Positions 1-5,560 of a stretch of DNA of 64,000 nt are shown one piece after another (positions within the stretch are counted from its first letter, which is position 1; every line of letters begins with the position of its first letter). The DNA is taken from assembly GCA_028281865.1 (NCBI GenBank), contig JANQJB010000052.1, forward strand, positions 1-64,000. Direction: 5' to 3'. This stretch comes from Marinagarivorans sp. (GTDB lineage: Bacteria > Pseudomonadota > Gammaproteobacteria > Pseudomonadales > Cellvibrionaceae). The translations under genes were made by a program, and so were the position numbers. The notes beneath the pieces were generated by a model. That model saw only the letters and a program-made list of their open reading frames with translations. It did no database searches and was not told where the DNA came from.

Positions 1-174
1 CGTCCCAAATATCATTGGGTAAAAGTGGGTCTAAATGGTGTTACACAAGAAGGGAAAGAATCGATGCTAAGTACAGCTTTAGCCGCTGGTTTTACAGGAC
101 GACCTGTTAGTATAAATTTTGATAAAGATGATTCAACACATTGCTCCATTCGAAAATTAAGTGTTGAATTTTAG
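1..174 (+). CDS. C-terminal fragment of a small exported protein (family of the genes at 1130-2386)
   Basis: The first frame is open from the left edge to a TAG at 172-174 and gives the last 57 residues of a protein whose start lies outside the window. The fragment contains a Leu/Ala-rich stretch followed by a glycine (STALAAGFTGRPVSINF), then a cysteine and a short beta-like tail ending in SVEF. The same layout ('xxALxAxxxGKxIxxx...C...', about 30 residues from the C-terminus) is seen in the proteins at 1130, 1580 and 2009, so I read it as a fourth family member. Function is unknown; the others have Sec signal peptides, so it is probably periplasmic or secreted. Length and start cannot be judged. 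Confidence 0.6.
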   Translation, partial: RPKYHWVKVGLNGVTQEGKESMLSTALAAGFTGRPVSINFDKDDSTHCSIRKLSVEF

Positions 175-232
175 TCTGTATGTAACAAGTACCTAAATAA
201 TATAGCAGTGCAATAATTCTCAGGGTTATAGT

Positions 233-658
233 TTGGAAAAGTGGTACGACAGTAATCAAGATATATCAGACAGATGTCTTAAATGCGGGTCACCAGACAT
301 ACAAGCAAAAAAAACTATTTGCGTAGAGTGGGCTCCTGCTTGGGCTACTTACTTAGCTTCAGTTGGTGTAAGAACTCCATACAAAAATTTGGTTCAACGC
401 ATGCCACTTCAAGTCGGTTATTGCAAAAAGCACAAACCTAAACCGTGGTTACGAAAAATCGTAGGTTATAGTGTGTTATTGTTAGGATGCATTCTAATAG
501 GGGTAGGAGCACTCGAGGATAGTGCTGCTGTTCAATTTACGGGTGTGTGCTTACTATTTATGTTTTTAATCGTGGTTAGTGGCGCTACCGCCGTGCGTGC
601 TAAGGAAATAAGACAAGGTAAAGTATTACTTCTAAAACCGATACCAGAAAAAACCTAA
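233..658 (+). CDS. Hypothetical membrane protein with N-terminal Cys cluster
   Basis: A 141-residue protein I do not recognise. The frame begins with TTG at 233; no convincing Shine-Dalgarno is visible and no good ATG lies nearby, so the start is uncertain. The N-terminal part has a CLKCG pair (about residues 16-19) and further Cys/His (TICVEW, YCKKHKP near 61-66), which could form a zinc-ribbon-like site. Two hydrophobic segments follow (about 76-92 and 99-117), ending in a short basic tail, so it is probably an inner-membrane protein with a cytoplasmic metal-binding head. It lies among small exported-protein genes in an AT-rich region, which suggests accessory DNA. No role is assigned. Confidence 0.5.
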   Translation: MEKWYDSNQDISDRCLKCGSPDIQAKKTICVEWAPAWATYLASVGVRTPYKNLVQRMPLQVGYCKKHKPKPWLRKIVGYSVLLLGCILIGVGALEDSAAVQFTGVCLLFMFLIVVSGATAVRAKEIRQGKVLLLKPIPEKT

Positions 659-1129
659 CATACCGAACTAGCGTTACACAAATTGCTTTGTGACTTTCCC
701 AGGACAGGCTAGTGCAAATTTTAGCTTTCCGCAGTGTTGAGCATTAAATTTACTGAGCGTACCGTTAAATATGTCAGTTCCTTTAAAAAATAAATATGTA
801 GAGCAAGGTGAACATCTGGTTTTGCCTACAGACACTAACTATTAAGAAGTAGAGGCACTAAATCAGTAAATAAATTGAGGGAGTTGGACTGGTTGAAGTT
901 GGTGGTTTCGGCGGTCGTTTTGTAAAAACGTAGCCTATTGAGTAAGTTGATAACGCTTTGATATCTATTTTCTTCCTTTAATTTCTCTGATTGAATAATA
1001 TATTTTTACGGTTAATCCTCGTTTGTTTGTCTTAATAATGTGGGTTGAATCGAAGCCAATTAACAGGCGATTCATGATTTGTTGAGGAATTGAACACAGA
1101 AATGATTTAAGAATTAGGAAACTAAAGTT
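659..1129 (+). other. Gap with no recognisable gene
   Basis: About 470 bp of AT-rich sequence without a credible ORF on either strand. A short imperfect hairpin (CACAAA / TTTGTG) lies near 676-692, just after the preceding gene, and may be a weak terminator. The stretch around 897-940 is GT-rich (GGTGGTTTCGGCGGTCG) and locally resembles part of an integron attC/VCR site, but the flanking core sites are missing. It is best described as degraded accessory DNA. Confidence 0.4.
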
Positions 1130-1492
1130 ATGTCTAAACTAAAATTAGCAATTTTACTATCGGTCTTTATTTTTACAATAAGCGCTAATGCGTCAGCTCC
1201 AAATAATTCTTTTGGGCCGGTAAAAATAGTAAAAGTGTCTGTTTCTGATTTTAAGATATTAGTTGTCGATATAGAACCTAATGCGCCGAATCAACATGTG
1301 GCGGACTGTGATGATAGCAGGAAAAATCAACTCGTTATTGATCCTGCCTCCCCATATGAAAAAGAAATGTTTTCAATAGCGTTAGTAGCTATGGCCTCTG
1401 GTAAGAAAATTTCTGGATGGGTTAATGGTTGTCACATATATGGGAATAATTATAGGTCTCCGAAGATGACAGTTATAGGAATGGAAAAATAA
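1130..1492 (+). CDS. Small exported protein, member of a local four-gene family
   Basis: A 120-residue protein with a clear Sec signal peptide (MSKLKLAILLSVFIFTISANA, cleavage after about residue 22). The mature part has two cysteines, at VADCDDS and GCHIYG, separated by a segment SIALVAMASGKKIS; the spacing suggests a disulfide bond in a small beta-rich domain. The same pattern recurs in the proteins at 1580 and 2009 and in the fragment at the left edge, so these are likely diverged paralogues. The start is supported by the signal peptide; the Shine-Dalgarno is weak (AGGAAA about 10 nt upstream). No function is known to me. Periplasmic or secreted location is inferred. Confidence 0.7.
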   Translation: MSKLKLAILLSVFIFTISANASAPNNSFGPVKIVKVSVSDFKILVVDIEPNAPNQHVADCDDSRKNQLVIDPASPYEKEMFSIALVAMASGKKISGWVNGCHIYGNNYRSPKMTVIGMEK

Positions 1493-1579
1493 TTTGCATC
1501 GATGCAAGTTTGTAATCAATGGGTCAACGTGGACACTCTTATTTTTGTTTTATAAAAGCTGATTTTTAAAGACATAAAA

Positions 1580-1936
1580 ATGAAAAAAAGTATTTTTGTT
1601 TTAGTAACAGTTCTACTCTCGAAAACTGCAATAGCCGCACAACAAGAAAGAACAGTACAATACATTGAGTCTACTGCTTCGAATGGAGCAATATTCTTTC
1701 ATATGCATTCTTCCGAAGGTTGGGTTGGGAATCACGAGTGTAACTCGGGAGGAACAGGAGTTCACTGGGTAATTCAAAACCCAGATACTAATATTGGCAA
1801 AAATCAGATTGCGTTGCTAATGGTGGCTTCAGCTACGGGTAAAACTATTACGGTAGCTTCAAGTGATAATAATTGTGTTGCGGGCATTGCCGGCGGCAAA
1901 GGATTTAAAGTTGAAATTTTAAAAATAAAAATGTGA
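1580..1936 (+). CDS. Small exported protein, member of the same local family
   Basis: A 118-residue protein with a Sec signal peptide (MKKSIFVLVTVLLSKTAIAA, cleavage near residue 20). The mature protein has a cysteine in NHECNS, then ALLMVASATGKTI, then a second cysteine in DNNCVAG and a basic beta-like tail. This repeats the order Cys, hydrophobic helix with ASxTGK, Cys, tail seen in its neighbours at 1130 and 2009. Spacing to the gene before is 87 bp, containing a 14-bp palindrome TTGCATCGATGCAA at the start of the gap; no strong ribosome site is visible. Function unknown. Tandem position, same strand and similar size argue for duplication and divergence. Confidence 0.7.
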   Translation: MKKSIFVLVTVLLSKTAIAAQQERTVQYIESTASNGAIFFHMHSSEGWVGNHECNSGGTGVHWVIQNPDTNIGKNQIALLMVASATGKTITVASSDNNCVAGIAGGKGFKVEILKIKM

Positions 1937-2008
1937 AGGAAAATGATATAGATAGTGTATAAATTTTTCCTCGATCTTTCGTTTCCCCTTAGTTTTTGAA
2001 GTTAAAAA

Positions 2009-2386
2009 ATGGTAAGAAATATGCTTAGAGTGATACAAATATCTACAATTGTACTTAGTTTATTTGGCGGCACTGTTTTTGCGCATGCTGGGTCAGCAAA
2101 AGGTAAAATTGAATTAATAAGGACCCACTATCCTGGCAACGCTGCTTGGACCCCACCGAAATTTTGGTTTACATTAAAAGGTGTGAAAAGTAGTGATGCT
2201 GGAGGTTGTAGGGAATGGGACACGGGTACCGTACTTTTTGCCGGTGAAACGAGTGAAATGTATAGTACCGTTATGGCTAACTATTTGGCCAAGCAGGAGA
2301 TTGCTGTTGCGTATGACATGACTGAGCAGGGAGAAGGAGAATTTTGTCGTGCTATACACATAACAATGGGGAACCCTCCGGTTTAG
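2009..2386 (+). CDS. Small exported protein, member of the same local family
   Basis: A 125-residue protein with an N-terminal signal peptide (hydrophobic core around residues 8-25, ending FAHAGS). It could also begin at the ATG at 2021 (MLRVIQIS), which leaves the signal intact. The mature part has a Cys in GGCREWD, a segment STVMANYLAKQEIAVAY and a second Cys in GEFCRAI, matching the architecture of the two genes before it but with low identity. Unlike them it has Trp/Pro-rich early strands (AWTPPKFWF). It is the last family member before the tRNA-fragment region at 2395. Function unknown; periplasmic or secreted by inference. Confidence 0.65.
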   Translation: MVRNMLRVIQISTIVLSLFGGTVFAHAGSAKGKIELIRTHYPGNAAWTPPKFWFTLKGVKSSDAGGCREWDTGTVLFAGETSEMYSTVMANYLAKQEIAVAYDMTEQGEGEFCRAIHITMGNPPV

Positions 2387-2394
2387 TTTTTATT

Positions 2395-2506
2395 ATGGCG
2401 CGCCCGGAGAGATGACTCGGCATATTGTGTCCCTCGTCCTTCGGGTTCGCTTCGCTCATGTAAAATTAGGTGGTTCGATGTGATGCGGGTTTTAGCTCAG
2501 TAATTT
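2395..2506 (-). repeat. Duplicated 3' end of tRNA-Arg followed by tRNA-like relics
   Basis: Bases 2395-2413 are identical to 3387-3405, the last 18 bases of the intact tRNA-Arg gene (including CCA) plus one flanking base, in the same orientation. Such a copy is the usual trace of integrase-mediated insertion at a tRNA 3' end. The copy is followed by a non-homologous GC-rich stretch (CCTTCGGGTTCGCTTCGC), and near 2484-2500 by a plus-strand piece resembling a tRNA 5' end (GCGGGTTTTAGCTCAG). No integrase gene is seen here. The copy bounds a roughly 1-kb segment that carries the toxin-antitoxin pair; alternatively it is the inner edge of an island extending to the left. Confidence 0.6.
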
Positions 2507-2508
2507 TA

Positions 2509-2552
2509 TTGAACTTCATGCTTGTATTAGCTAATATAGCTAAACTAGCTAA
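2509..2552 (+). promoter_or_regulatory. Promoter and triple operator of the toxin-antitoxin operon
   Basis: A good sigma-70 promoter is visible: TTGAAC at 2509-2514, a 17-bp spacer, TAATAT at 2532-2537. Overlapping and following it are three copies of TAGCTAA at 2528-2534, 2537-2543 and 2546-2552, spaced exactly 9 bp; each contains the palindrome TAGCTA. Phd/YefM antitoxins repress their own promoters through short palindromes, so this is the likely autoregulatory operator. The array covers the -10 box and the expected transcription start. Confidence 0.7.
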
Positions 2553-2575
2553 TGGCAAGCATTGAGGTAAAAATA

Positions 2576-2836
2576 GTGAAAAGAGTCACCGCAACTGAGG
2601 CACAGAACAACTTTGGTGATCTATTGATGAGCGCGCAGAGTGAGCCAATTTCTATAACCCGAAATGGTAAAGAAAAAGGCGTTTTATTATCGTCAAAAGA
2701 GTATCAGGAAATTAAACGGCAGGCTTTGCAGCAAGCCATTACTGAGGGTATAGAAAGCGGCGAAGCTACTCCCTTGGATATGTCGGATATAAAAAGTAAA
2801 GCCAGGGAAAGATTAGGGCTAAATGCTAAGAGTTGA
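2576..2836 (+). CDS. Type II antitoxin, Phd/YefM family
   Basis: The 86-residue product begins MKRVTATEAQNNFGDLLM, typical of the DNA-binding N-terminus of Phd/YefM antitoxins, continues with EPISITRNGKEKGVLLS and ends in a charged helix that would wrap the toxin. I choose the GTG at 2576 because GAGG (2564-2567) lies 8 nt upstream and the protein then has the family's usual N-terminus; the in-frame ATG at 2552 would fall almost at the transcription start. The gene overlaps the toxin by 14 bp, the standard arrangement for coupled translation. It should neutralise the ParE-like toxin and repress the operon through the TAGCTAA array. Confidence 0.88.
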   Translation: MKRVTATEAQNNFGDLLMSAQSEPISITRNGKEKGVLLSSKEYQEIKRQALQQAITEGIESGEATPLDMSDIKSKARERLGLNAKS

Positions 2837-3113
2837 TAAGCTCCCTCTCGCGGAGGAGGACTTAATTGATATTTGGGCTTACGGTTATGATACTTGGGGT
2901 GAAACTCAAGCAGACAAATATGCCGACAGCCTTGAGGATATGATTAAATCTATAGCAAGCTCGCCTAAAAAACACCGGTTAAGAACTGAGTTTCGTCCGT
3001 CTGTTCGTATTTGCCCTCACATTAGCCACATCATTATTTATAAGATAAAAGAAGATTCCATTGTGATTATTCGTGTTCTTCATAAGTCGATGGATGTGCC
3101 TTTGCATATCTAG
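2823..3113 (+). CDS. Type II toxin, ParE/RelE superfamily
   Basis: A 96-residue protein beginning LRVDKLPLAEEDLIDIWAY, with WGETQADKYADSLEDMI and a C-terminal strand VRICPHISHIIIYKIKEDS...IRVLH, the helix-helix-beta order of ParE/RelE toxins. The early AEEDLIDIWxY motif and the WG-x2-QA-x3-Y segment point to the ParE branch, whose members inhibit DNA gyrase, rather than the mRNA-cleaving RelE branch; this is inference from motif. The arginine in PSVRIC and the final HKSMD are in the usual positions of conserved residues. It overlaps the antitoxin gene by 14 bp and is cotranscribed with it. It appears intact. Confidence 0.88.
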   Translation: MLRVDKLPLAEEDLIDIWAYGYDTWGETQADKYADSLEDMIKSIASSPKKHRLRTEFRPSVRICPHISHIIIYKIKEDSIVIIRVLHKSMDVPLHI

Positions 3114-3132
3114 AAGCAATTAAGTCATTTTT

Positions 3133-3176
3133 TCGAACTGGGGAGTTCTCATTCACCGGACCCACCATATAAAAAG
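3133..3176 (+). repeat. 44-bp direct repeat, copy 1 (tRNA-3'-end-like)
   Basis: This segment recurs at 3311-3354 with two mismatches. It contains GGGGAGTTCTC and ends CCACCATATAAAAAG, reading like the T-arm and CCA end of a plus-strand tRNA followed by the first arm of a terminator. No complete tRNA can be folded from it, so it is treated as a relic. Confidence 0.55.
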
Positions 3177-3236
3177 CCTCGCTTGATAAGCTGGAAAGTT
3201 TTTGATTTTTAGATTGTCTGGAGAGATAGACTCGCA

Positions 3237-3309
3237 CCTTCCGTGGTGCTCGGGCCGTTGGCCCGCCTTCGCGAAGCGGCGGCGTCCAAAATTGCTTTCC
3301 TGCAATTTT
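3237..3309 (+). repeat. Palindromic insert, copy C
   Basis: It begins with CCTTCCGTGGTGCTCGG, a 17-bp block shared with the elements at 3491 and 3624 (13-15 of 17 matches). Three hairpins follow: GGGCC/GGCCC at 3252-3264, a TTCGCGAA palindrome near 3268-3275, and AAAATTGC/GCAATTTT at 3288-3309. It is preceded by GGAGAGATAGACTCG, a tRNA T-arm-like piece, and followed by the 44-bp tRNA-like repeat, so like the other copies it sits between tRNA fragments. Confidence 0.55.
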
Positions 3310-3310
3310 G

Positions 3311-3354
3311 TCGAACTGGGGAGTTCTCATTCGCCGGACTCACCATATAAAAAG
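3311..3354 (+). repeat. 44-bp direct repeat, copy 2 (tRNA-3'-end-like)
   Basis: Second copy of the segment at 3133-3176. Its CCA (3343-3345) is the outer end of a perfect inverted repeat whose other end is the CCA of the tRNA-Arg gene on the opposite strand. This suggests that a plus-strand tRNA once converged on tRNA-Arg across a shared terminator. Confidence 0.55.
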
Positions 3355-3390
3355 GGGCCTCACCAAACGGTGAGGCCCCTTTTTATATGG
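3343..3390. terminator. Perfect bidirectional terminator after tRNA-Arg
   Basis: Two 22-bp arms (3343-3364 and 3369-3390) are exactly complementary around an AAAC loop. The core is GGGGCCTCACC/GGTGAGGCCCC flanked by A5 and T5, so it can terminate in both directions. The outermost three bases of the right arm are the encoded CCA of the minus-strand tRNA-Arg. Confidence 0.85.
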
Positions 3391-3464
3391 CGCGCCCGGA
3401 GAGATTCGAACTCCCGACCAAGTGGTTCGAAGCCACCTACTCTATCCAGCTGAGCTACGGGCGC
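3388..3464 (-). tRNA. tRNA-Arg (anticodon TCG)
   Basis: On the minus strand the 77 bases fold as a complete tRNA. The acceptor stem is GCGCCCG/CGGGCGC, with discriminator G and an encoded CCA. The D-arm is GCTCAGCTGGATAGAGT. The anticodon loop CTTCGAA carries TCG, which reads CGA and other CGN arginine codons. The T-arm contains GTTCGAATC. It is followed directly by the strong terminator at 3343-3390. Upstream (higher coordinates) lie two truncated 5' copies of the same gene, and a copy of its 3' end lies at 2395, so the gene is both an insertion site and the source of local duplications. Confidence 0.95.
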
Positions 3465-3490
3465 GTGATCGTAAATTTGTTTTCTAAACC

Positions 3491-3578
3491 GTCCGTGGTG
3501 GTTGGTTCCGGCCTCGCCATCCCTGGCGAGTCGCAATTCTTGCGCGAAGCAGTGCTTCGCAAAAAGCGCCCGAATTGC
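3491..3578 (-). repeat. Palindromic insert, copy A, between tRNA-Arg 5' fragments
   Basis: This 88-bp unit starts (plus strand) with GTCCGTGGTGGTTGG and contains hairpin CTCGCCA/TGGCGAG (3513-3530) and a nested hairpin with outer arms GCAATTC/GAATTGC (3533-3539, 3572-3578) and inner arms GCGAAGC/GCTTCGC (3544-3560). Copy B at 3624 has the same plan, but the first stem and the outer stem have different sequences that still pair. It lies between the tRNA-Arg leader (3465-3490) and a truncated 5' tRNA copy. Confidence 0.7.
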
Positions 3579-3597
3579 CCAGCTGAGCTACGGGCGC
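3579..3597 (-). pseudogene. Truncated tRNA-Arg 5' fragment 1
   Basis: These 19 bases equal 3446-3464, the first 19 bases of tRNA-Arg (acceptor 5' strand and start of the D-arm). The next 26 bases (3598-3623) repeat the tRNA's upstream flank (3465-3490) with one mismatch. The gene is cut in the D-loop by palindromic insert A; no 3' half follows. Confidence 0.75.
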
Positions 3598-3623
3598 GTG
3601 ATTGTAAATTTGTTTTCTAAACC

Positions 3624-3710
3624 TTCCATGGTGCTTGGTTCCGGTCCGGCCTTCCCTGGCCGGCCGCTGTTTGAGTGCGAAGCTTGCTTCGCAAAAAACA
3701 CTCAAACAGC
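3624..3710 (-). repeat. Palindromic insert, copy B, between tRNA-Arg 5' fragments
   Basis: This 87-bp unit starts with TTCCATGGTGCTTGG and folds into hairpin CCGGCC/GGCCGG (3646-3663) and a nested hairpin with 11-bp outer arms CTGTTTGAGTG/CACTCAAACAG (3667-3677, 3699-3709) around GCGAAGC/GCTTCGC (3677-3692). The inner stem and the following A-run are conserved with copy A, whereas the outer stems differ and keep pairing. Confidence 0.7.
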
Positions 3711-3729
3711 CCAGCTGGGCTACGGGTGC
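3711..3729 (-). pseudogene. Truncated tRNA-Arg 5' fragment 2
   Basis: These 19 bases match the first 19 bases of tRNA-Arg with two differences (GGGC for GAGC, GGTGC for GGCGC), so the acceptor strand and D-arm begin the same way but have drifted. It is cut at the same point as fragment 1, directly abutting palindromic insert B. Confidence 0.65.
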
Positions 3730-3799
3730 TTAAAAAAGAACGCGGGATTTTACTCTTGACGGTTGGAAAGGTCCAGTTTGTTTGATGTGCACTTTTGTA

Positions 3800-4903
3800 T
3801 TAGTGCGCCATGCCTGCAGGCAGATCGAAAGCGAAGCTGTCGCGGCCTTGGTTTTTGACTTGGTAGAGTGTCCTATCAGCCTTTTCCATCAGAAGTTCGG
3901 CGGATTCTTGCCCGTTACTTACGGCGACGCCGATGCTTGCAGTTGGTTGCCAGTTGGTACCATCGCCAAGATCCATCGGCTGTCTCAACGAATGGTGGAG
4001 GCGGTCGATAAACATGCGCATTTCCTCGTGCCGAGGAATATCTGTAAGGATTATCGTAAATTCGTCACCGCCTAGGCGCGCGACGGTATCGGTTTCGCGA
4101 ACAAGGTCGCTTAAGCGCTGCGCCGTTTCGACGAGTACAGCATCGCCGGCTTGGTGACCGTGACTGTCGTTTATTTCTTTAAAGTAGTCTAAATCGATGT
4201 AAACGAGTGCGAGGTTTGAATGGTTGCGGCGCGCACTGCGCATGCTTTGAGCGAGCCGTTCTAGGAATAGCCTGCGATTGGCGAGGCCTGTCAATTCGTC
4301 GTGAAAGGCTAGTGCCGTCAAGCGCGAGCGCTCTTCGTGGAGTTCTTCGAGCAACTGATTAAGTGCGGCGTTCATTTCCAGTTCTATCTCGCTCTGCGAT
4401 CGCAAGTTGAGATTCTTTTCGTTAACAATGCGTTTTGCTACTTCCGCTATATGCTGCACTTGGCGGCTATAAATGTCGCCTTCAGTAATGTCGGTTTCGC
4501 CGGAGAAGCTGTCAACCATGGACTCGGGAACGTACATGCCGCCGGCCATAATATGATGTATGGCTTTTACTAAGTCATCTGGTTCGATGTGTTTGAAGAT
4601 AAAGCCACTTGCGCCGCTGCCGAGTGCGCTGAAGATGATTTCCGGGTCATCGCGACCGGATACCATGGCAATTGGAAGGGCGGGATCAATTTTTTTAAGT
4701 TTGGTGAGGACGTCGAGGCCGAGGTCTTTGCCGAGGTTGTAATCCAGCAAAACTAAGTCTAAATCAGGGTTATCTGCCTGCTGTTTCAGGGCTTCATCGC
4801 TGTTGCAAGCGTGCAGCGTTTGGTCGAAATTAAGCCGTGAGGATAGGAGAAGCTCCATCCCGTGACGAAATAGACCATGGTCATCGACTAAAAGCGCTTT
4901 CAT
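3800..4903 (-). CDS. Response regulator with diguanylate cyclase output (REC-GGDEF)
   Basis: A 367-residue cytoplasmic protein. Residues 1-120 form a receiver domain with acidic pair DD7-8, phosphoacceptor D54 (LVLLDYNL) and K104. A probable coiled-coil linker (about 145-195) leads to a GGDEF domain (200-360) with intact GGDEF at 278-282, so it should make cyclic-di-GMP from GTP. RETD at 269-272, five residues before, is a complete RxxD inhibitory site for product feedback. Phosphorylation probably controls dimerisation. The start is fixed by the receiver's first strand (MKALLVDDH); AAGGA lies immediately upstream. No kinase gene is adjacent on this strand. It is divergent from the TPS operon that ends with a hybrid kinase, a possible partner by context. 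Confidence 0.93.
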   Translation of the reverse strand: MKALLVDDHGLFRHGMELLLSSRLNFDQTLHACNSDEALKQQADNPDLDLVLLDYNLGKDLGLDVLTKLKKIDPALPIAMVSGRDDPEIIFSALGSGASGFIFKHIEPDDLVKAIHHIMAGGMYVPESMVDSFSGETDITEGDIYSRQVQHIAEVAKRIVNEKNLNLRSQSEIELEMNAALNQLLEELHEERSRLTALAFHDELTGLANRRLFLERLAQSMRSARRNHSNLALVYIDLDYFKEINDSHGHQAGDAVLVETAQRLSDLVRETDTVARLGGDEFTIILTDIPRHEEMRMFIDRLHHSLRQPMDLGDGTNWQPTASIGVAVSNGQESAELLMEKADRTLYQVKNQGRDSFAFDLPAGMAH

Positions 4904-5560
4904 TCCTTAGTACGACCTAACTCGCGATTCATTTGATTATTTGTTACGACCTCGATAAACGAATGTGCGTTCCCTTTCGTAAACTATGGCTGATTTTAGC
5001 GTGTCTCGCAAGCGTTAAAGCTTGTTAAAACTCAATAAAATCAAGCGTTCTAGGGCTTTGCGGGCCTATCGATACTCGTCAGCTGATGAGTGGCCAGCAA
5101 GCTCAGTCCATCATTAAATTGCGACGGAATGATAACAGGTCGACAGTTTGGCTGTAAGCGCTAAAGTGTTAACCTACGCGCAACATTCGTTAAAAATTTG
5201 GCACGATTTTTAGTACCTACCTAAGAAAAAAATATCAGAAATTATTCTTAAAGTATGTGACGAAATACTTTACAGTTCAATATTATTTAGGACTTATGTC
5301 AAAAAATTGACATAAGCTCGTCTCTGCGTGCTCGGCTGCGTGTTACACCGGTTGTGCGAGGTTCGCGTCGTCTATAGTTAATAGAATGGGGGAGCTACCG
5401 CTAAGCGTTAGTCCCGGCATCCTAAAAGTGGTGTTCGCCCTGAGTTAGCGCGCGGCGCCCAAAAGCAAAACGGGGGTTTCCTTGAGAGCGATGGAGTTCA
5501 GATTTGGACTTGGTGAGTAGGAAGCGATTAAGCCTGGCTATTTCAGATTGGGAAGACTAA
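4904..5560. other. Long intergenic region between REC-GGDEF and the TPS operon
   Basis: About 650 bp without a credible ORF, holding the divergent control region. The only strong symmetrical element is the palindrome at 5293-5316. A TATAGT at about 5375 is a possible -10 box for the TPS operon, but no good -35 stands at the right distance. I looked for a GEMM-type cyclic-di-GMP riboswitch because of the neighbours and could not find its conserved core. The long untranslated stretch before tpsB could still carry RNA control. Confidence 0.4.
5293..5316. promoter_or_regulatory. 24-bp palindrome upstream of the TPS operon
   Basis: CTTATGTCAA and TTGACATAAG are perfectly complementary around AAAA. 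There is no U-run after it, so it looks more like a regulator binding site than a terminator. It lies about 245 bp before tpsB and about 390 bp before the divergent GGDEF gene. Confidence 0.5.

Noticed and set aside
893-950. GT-rich segment resembling part of an integron attC (VCR) site
   Set aside because: Only about 20 bp look alike; the inverted core sites and the second arm are absent, and the neighbouring spacers do not repeat it.
3202-3759. Several overlapping ORFs across the tRNA-Arg and its fragments
   Set aside because: They read through tRNA sequence and palindromes (PERFELPT- and NCPAELRA-like peptides), a well-known source of false proteins. No ribosome sites.
4904-5560. Possible cyclic-di-GMP riboswitch before the TPS operon
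   Set aside because: Expected from context, but the conserved GEMM core and its tetraloop-receptor arrangement could not be found.
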